From: Kineosporia corallincola
GTDB lineage: Bacteria > Actinomycetota > Actinomycetes > Actinomycetales > Kineosporiaceae
Direction: 5' to 3'
Assembly: GCF_018499875.1 (NCBI RefSeq)
Contig: NZ_JAHBAY010000007.1
Span: 1 to 64,000 of the forward strand
Length of the DNA stretch: 64,000 nucleotides
Shown: positions 60,399 to 64,000 of the stretch, piece after piece
Numbering within the stretch: position 1 is the stretch's first letter
How the letters are laid out: the number at the start of each line of letters is the position of its first letter
Program-made: the position numbers and the translations under genes
Notes under the pieces: generated by a model
Seen by the model: only the letters and a program-made list of their open reading frames with translations
The model's database searches: none
What the model was told of the DNA's origin: nothing

Positions 60399-61715
60399 TC
60401 AGCTGATTCTGTGCCGGCGCAGGTAGGCCCGGAGCTCGTCGAAGTCCTCGCCGGTGCCGGCGTGCGCCAGGTAGGTGGCGGCGGTGGAGAGCCAGGCCCG
60501 GGTGGACGGCGGGGTGTCGCGCAGCGCGGCCTGGAAGTCGGCGTCGGTGGCCGGGCTGACCATGCCGACCTGCATGGAGCGTTCCAGCGCCCGCTCGGTG
60601 GCGGACTCGACCAGGCGCACCAGGTCGGCGCCGGAGAACAGCTCGGTGCCGCGCACCAGCGAGGCCAGGTCGATGTCGGGGGCGATCGGGCGGCCCTCGA
60701 ACTGGAGTCGCAGCAGCGCTTCCCGGGCCGGCGCGTCGGGCGGGAGCACCAGCACGGTGCGGTCGAAACGGCCCGGCCGGCGCAGCGCCTCGTCCACGTC
60801 CCACGGGGCGTTGGTGGCGGCCAGCACGAACACCCCGTCGTTGCCGGCCATCCCGTCGAGCTCCAGCAGCAGCTGGTTCACCACGGCCCGGGCCTGGTCG
60901 GTGTTGCGGCGGGAACGCCGCCCGCCGATGGCGTCGAGCTCGTCGAGGAACACCACACCCGGCGCCTCCCGCCGGGCCTGGGCGAACAGCCGGGCGATGT
61001 TCTGCTCGCTCTGCCCGAAGTAGCTGCCGTACACGTCGGCCGGGCTGGCCGACAGAAAACCGGCCCCCAGCTCACCGCTGAGGGCGCGGGCGATGAAGGT
61101 CTTGCCGGTGCCGGGCGGCCCCCACAGCATCAGCCCGCCGCGCAGCTGCTTGCCGAACGCCTCGCGCAGCTGCGGGTTCTGCATCGGCCCGAGCAGTGAG
61201 CGGTGCAGGCGCTGCTTCACGTCGTGCATGCCGGCCACGTCGGCCAGGGTGATCGTGCCCGGGTCGGAGGAGTCCCAGCCGGCCGGCTCGGACAACGGCT
61301 CGGACAGCGGCTGTTCGGCGGCGTCCTCCTCCACCTCCACCGGCGACCCGGGATCCGAGGTGGGACGGCGACGTTCGGTGCCGGTGGGCGTCCCCCGTTG
61401 GCCGGAACCACCACCGGACGGTGCGGGCCCCTCGGAACCCCCGTTGAGCAGCGCCGTGTGGATGGCGCGGTAACCCTCGGCGAGCTGTTCGTTGCCGGTG
61501 GCCGAGGCGGCGGCCGCGGCCACCGACAGCGCCGTGGTGTCGTGCGGCGAGGCGGCCAGGGCGGTGGTGGCGTGCTGGAGCGAGCGCTCGGGCTCACCGG
61601 CGGACAGGTACAGCCCGGCCAGGTGCACGCGTAGCGGGACGCCGGCCGGATCGGTGGGCGCCGTGTTCGCCGCCGCGCTCTCCAGAGCCTGGAACACCGA
61701 CCGGTCCACCGTCAT
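60399..61715 (-). CDS. TPR-AAA ATPase (Vps4/katanin-like AAA domain)
   Basis: This 438-residue protein begins with about 90 residues of TPR-like helices, then a Gly/Ser/Pro/Glu-rich linker. The AAA ATPase follows: Walker A GPPGTGKTFIARALSGELG, Walker B GVVFLDELDAIGGRR, sensor 1 FVLAATNAPWDVDEALRRPG and arginine finger RFDR. A C-terminal helical lid ends it. The clade resembles FtsH/Vps4 AAA proteins but lacks a protease. It probably remodels a protein or membrane complex with the partner encoded downstream. Confidence 0.87.
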   Translation of the reverse strand: MTVDRSVFQALESAAANTAPTDPAGVPLRVHLAGLYLSAGEPERSLQHATTALAASPHDTTALSVAAAAASATGNEQLAEGYRAIHTALLNGGSEGPAPSGGGSGQRGTPTGTERRRPTSDPGSPVEVEEDAAEQPLSEPLSEPAGWDSSDPGTITLADVAGMHDVKQRLHRSLLGPMQNPQLREAFGKQLRGGLMLWGPPGTGKTFIARALSGELGAGFLSASPADVYGSYFGQSEQNIARLFAQARREAPGVVFLDELDAIGGRRSRRNTDQARAVVNQLLLELDGMAGNDGVFVLAATNAPWDVDEALRRPGRFDRTVLVLPPDAPAREALLRLQFEGRPIAPDIDLASLVRGTELFSGADLVRLVESATERALERSMQVGMVSPATDADFQAALRDTPPSTRAWLSTAATYLAHAGTGEDFDELRAYLRRHRIS

Positions 61716-61867
61716 CCGCCCGAAACCCCCTCAATCGTCGGTCCTCGACACAGTACCGACCAGTTCCTCCGTGCGGGAGCCGACGGCTGAACACGACATC
61801 GGCAGGTCAGCGCCTCGTCCTCAGTCCGATCGCGGAGGATCACCGAACGATCACCCACGGCGATGTG

Positions 61868-61898
61868 ATGACCGTTTGCGGCGAACCGCTGACCGTTT
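61868..61898 (+). promoter_or_regulatory. TGACCGTTT direct repeats before mannitol dehydrogenase
   Basis: TGACCGTTT occurs at 61868-61876 and 61890-61898, 22 bp (two helical turns) apart, with GTTTGCGGCGAAC between. The pair lies 48 bp upstream of the GTG and may be the site of a regulator. Confidence 0.35.
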
Positions 61899-61945
61899 TT
61901 CCCAGCCTCTGGGGATACGGCCCGCGACGTCCTATCGTGGCGGAC

Positions 61946-63448
61946 GTGAAAGCGACGCCGCTGAGCCAGAAGACGCTGCCCGACCTCGACGCGAGGGTGG
62001 CGAAACCGGTCTACGACAGATCCGAAGTCAGCGTGGGCATCGTCCATTTCGGGGTCGGCAATTTTCACCGGGCTCATCAGGCGATGTACCTGGACACCCT
62101 GATGAACCGGGGCGAGGCGCTGGACTGGGGCGTGTGCGGCGTCGGCGTGATGCCGAACGACAAGGCCATGGCCGAGGCCCTGGCGAAGCAGGACCACCTG
62201 TACACGCTGGTGCTCAAGGACGGCCACGGGAACCTGGAACCCCGGGTGATCGGCTCGATCGTCGACTACGTCTACGCCCCCGACGACCCGCAGCGCGTGC
62301 TCGACGTGATGACGGCACCCACCACCCGCATCGTCTCGCTGACGGTGACCGAGGGCGGCTACAACATCGACAACACCACCGGGGCGTTCGACGTGGACAA
62401 CCCGGTGATCGTCGCGGAGGTGGAGGGACACGGCCGCGGCGAGCCGCCGGTCACCGTGTACGGCTACGTCGCCGAGGCGCTGCGGCTGCGGCGCGAGCGC
62501 GGCATCCCGCCGTTCACCGTGATGTCGTGCGACAACATCCAGTCCAACGGTGAGGTGGCGCGCTCGTCGATCGCCTCGTTCGCCGGGCTGGTCGACCCCG
62601 ACCTGGCCGGGTTCATCCGCACCGAGGTGCCGTTCCCCAACGCCATGGTGGACCGGATCACCCCGGTCACCACGCCCGACGTGATCGAGGCGGTGTCCGG
62701 TGTTTTCGGCATCGACGACGCCTGGCCGGTGGCCTGCGAGCCGTTCACCCAGTGGGTGCTCCAGGAGAACTTCGGGCTCGGCCGCCCGCCGCTGGAAGAT
62801 GTCGGCGTGCAGGTGGTGGCCGACGTGGAACCGTACGAGCTGGCCAAGCTGCGGCTGCTGAACGCGGGGCACCAGGCCATCGCCTACGCCGGGCACCTGA
62901 TGGGCTACACCTACGCCCACGAGTCGGCGTCCGACCCGCTCTTCGTGCAGTTCCTGCGGGACTACTGGGACGACGAGGCCCGCCGCACCCTGCCGGTGGC
63001 CGAGGGCCTCGACCTGGACCGCTACACCGCCACGCTGCTGGAGCGGTTCGCCAACCCGGAGGTGCGCGACACCCTGGCCCGGCTGGCCTCCTACGGCTCC
63101 GACCGCATCCCCAAGTTCGTGGTGCCGGTGATCCGCGCCAACCTGGCCGCCGGGCTGGTCAGCACCCGGGCGATCGCGATCGCGGTGACCTGGGCACGCT
63201 ATGCCGAGGCCGTGGACGAGCAGGGGCAGCCGATCGAGGTGGTCGACGTGGAGAAGGACGAGGTGCTCGCCCGCGGCGCCCGGCAGACCGAGGACCCGCT
63301 CGCGCTGGCCCGTTCCACCCGCTGGTTCGGCGACCTGGCCGACGACCCGCGCTTCGCCGAGGTGTACACCGCGCAGCTGGCCCTGCTGCACGAGGTAGGG
63401 GCACGCGAGTTCCTGGTGCGGGTGAACGCGCAGCCGCACCTCGGCTGA
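61946..63448 (+). CDS. Mannitol dehydrogenase family protein (mannitol 2-dehydrogenase-like)
   Basis: The protein is about 500 residues. The Rossmann part starts VGIVHFGVGNFHRAHQAMYL and the C-terminal domain carries the family active site: FPNAMVDRITPVT (the signature VDRITP) and LAKLRLLNAGHQAIAYAG, with Lys, Asn and His of the polyol dehydrogenase triad. It oxidises mannitol or another polyol to the 2-keto sugar with NAD(P). The GTG at 61946 is used; a GTG at 61937 is equally possible. No sugar transporter or kinase is adjacent. Confidence 0.9.
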   Translation: MKATPLSQKTLPDLDARVAKPVYDRSEVSVGIVHFGVGNFHRAHQAMYLDTLMNRGEALDWGVCGVGVMPNDKAMAEALAKQDHLYTLVLKDGHGNLEPRVIGSIVDYVYAPDDPQRVLDVMTAPTTRIVSLTVTEGGYNIDNTTGAFDVDNPVIVAEVEGHGRGEPPVTVYGYVAEALRLRRERGIPPFTVMSCDNIQSNGEVARSSIASFAGLVDPDLAGFIRTEVPFPNAMVDRITPVTTPDVIEAVSGVFGIDDAWPVACEPFTQWVLQENFGLGRPPLEDVGVQVVADVEPYELAKLRLLNAGHQAIAYAGHLMGYTYAHESASDPLFVQFLRDYWDDEARRTLPVAEGLDLDRYTATLLERFANPEVRDTLARLASYGSDRIPKFVVPVIRANLAAGLVSTRAIAIAVTWARYAEAVDEQGQPIEVVDVEKDEVLARGARQTEDPLALARSTRWFGDLADDPRFAEVYTAQLALLHEVGAREFLVRVNAQPHLG

Positions 63449-63463
63449 CACCGTGCCGGGTGG

Positions 63464-64000
63464 TCAGGGCGCGCTCAGGTGCCGCCCGATCACCCGGCAC
63501 ACCGCACGGCCCACGTCGATCTCGGCCAGCGCCGGGCGCAGTGCGGTGAGCAGGGCCGGCGGGATGCGGCGGGTGGTCTCGGCAGTCTGGGCGGTTGTGG
63601 TCGCGGCGGTGGCCGGCACCTGAACGTGCCTTCGGCGGGGGGACGCACGGCGGGGCGGCGGTGCGGTGGACACCGTGACGATCAGCGGGTCGAGTCCGGG
63701 GGGCAGGTGCCGAGCCCACGCGCCGGCCTCGGCCGGAGCGAGGACCAGTGCCCGGGGACGGTGACGGAGCAGCAGGTGCGCAGCGCTGTCCTGCGTGGCA
63801 GCGCCCTCAACCTGCGTGGCAGCGCCCTCCACGGAAAGCCTTACCGGGACGAATGTCTCACCGAACGCCGCGGACAGGCGCGCGGCCCAGGCCCCCGGAT
63901 CGTCCGACACCCCGACGACGGTGGCCCCGGCCAGGCTCAGCGCCTCGCCGGCGGCCCGGCCGAAACCCCTGGTCACACCGGTGACCAGGACGGTGATGCC
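63464..64000 (-). CDS. Short-chain-dehydrogenase-like protein, 5' end outside window
   Basis: The frame is open to the window end and reads GITVLVTGVTRGFGRAAGEA, the TGxxxGxG dinucleotide loop of SDR enzymes, followed by VVGVSDD. The middle then departs from the family: a 21-bp tandem repeat gives VEGAATQVEGAATQD, and the rest (LLLRHRPRALVLAPAEAGAW; HVQVPATAATTTAQTAETTR) is Ala/Thr/Arg-rich without the YxxxK active site. It may be a degenerate or very divergent SDR, or a fusion. The last residues LAEIDVGRAVCRVIGRHLSA resemble the C-terminal helix of some relatives. Confidence 0.55.
   Translation of the reverse strand, partial: GITVLVTGVTRGFGRAAGEALSLAGATVVGVSDDPGAWAARLSAAFGETFVPVRLSVEGAATQVEGAATQDSAAHLLLRHRPRALVLAPAEAGAWARHLPPGLDPLIVTVSTAPPPRRASPRRRHVQVPATAATTTAQTAETTRRIPPALLTALRPALAEIDVGRAVCRVIGRHLSAP
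63790..63831 (-). repeat. 21-bp tandem repeat in the SDR-like gene
   Basis: CCTGCGTGGCAGCGCCCTC is repeated with a 21-bp period at 63790-63810 and 63811-63831, giving two VEGAATQ units in frame. Confidence 0.75.

Noticed and set aside
61712-63451. 579-codon open frame on the minus strand
   Set aside because: It lies exactly opposite the mannitol dehydrogenase gene, whose active-site motifs prove the + strand.
1-64000. tRNA genes, rRNA and CRISPR arrays
   Set aside because: I looked for T-loop GGTTCGA-like words and evenly spaced repeats and found only matches inside clear protein genes.

Overview
The window is high-GC DNA with the habits of an Actinomycete: GTG and TTG starts, many 4-bp ATGA or GTGA gene overlaps, Tat-exported proteins, an XRE/DUF5753 plus DUF397 pair, PadR and TetR regulators, MMPL transporters and an IdeR/DmdR-type iron box. 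A methyl-accepting chemotaxis receptor points to a motile lineage. Kineosporiales would fit, but the sequence does not prove it. No tRNA, rRNA or CRISPR array was seen.

Layout, left to right. 1-930: the right end of an IS3-family element inserted into a winged-helix/nucleotidyltransferase gene, now a pseudogene. 978-10605: a Tat-exported TagC-like propeller protein, a PadR-controlled ABC exporter operon, a DUF4097 surface protein, an RTX-type protein, a NUDIX hydrolase, and an MMPL transporter divergent from its likely TetR repressor. 10589-19077: a five-gene operon with HerA-like ATPase, SbcD/Mre11, SbcC/Rad50, a NurA-like protein and a winged-helix HTH_42 protein. This is the gene set of the archaeal DNA-end-resection operon. 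19262-27591: a DinB-like protein, a divergent pair of STAND NTPases (membrane NACHT protein and HTH/NB-ARC/TPR protein), a second MMPL transporter and a small Tat protein. 27639-31287: a siderophore ABC uptake operon behind an iron box, in which all four genes carry frameshifts or deletions.

From about 33.3 to 43.8 kb the base composition becomes visibly less GC-rich and the content becomes accessory: an XRE/DUF397 pair, a NaeI-like type IIE restriction endonuclease with Vsr, a cytosine-5 methyltransferase with a C-terminal winged-helix extension, then an SNF2-type helicase, a ParB-like protein and an HNH-like protein in one operon, and a second HTH regulator containing a 16-bp perfect hairpin. 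A consensus LexA/SOS box lies between vsr and the methyltransferase gene. This defence-type island is the best candidate in the window for an undescribed system.

From 44 kb on the content looks chromosomal again: two paralogous unknown proteins flanking a chemoreceptor, a patatin-like lipase, a ROK-family protein, glmS, a DUF1996 secreted protein, an erythromycin-esterase-like/alpha-beta hydrolase/phosphoribosyltransferase operon, a TPR-AAA ATPase with a membrane partner, mannitol dehydrogenase, and a short-chain-dehydrogenase-like gene cut by the window end.
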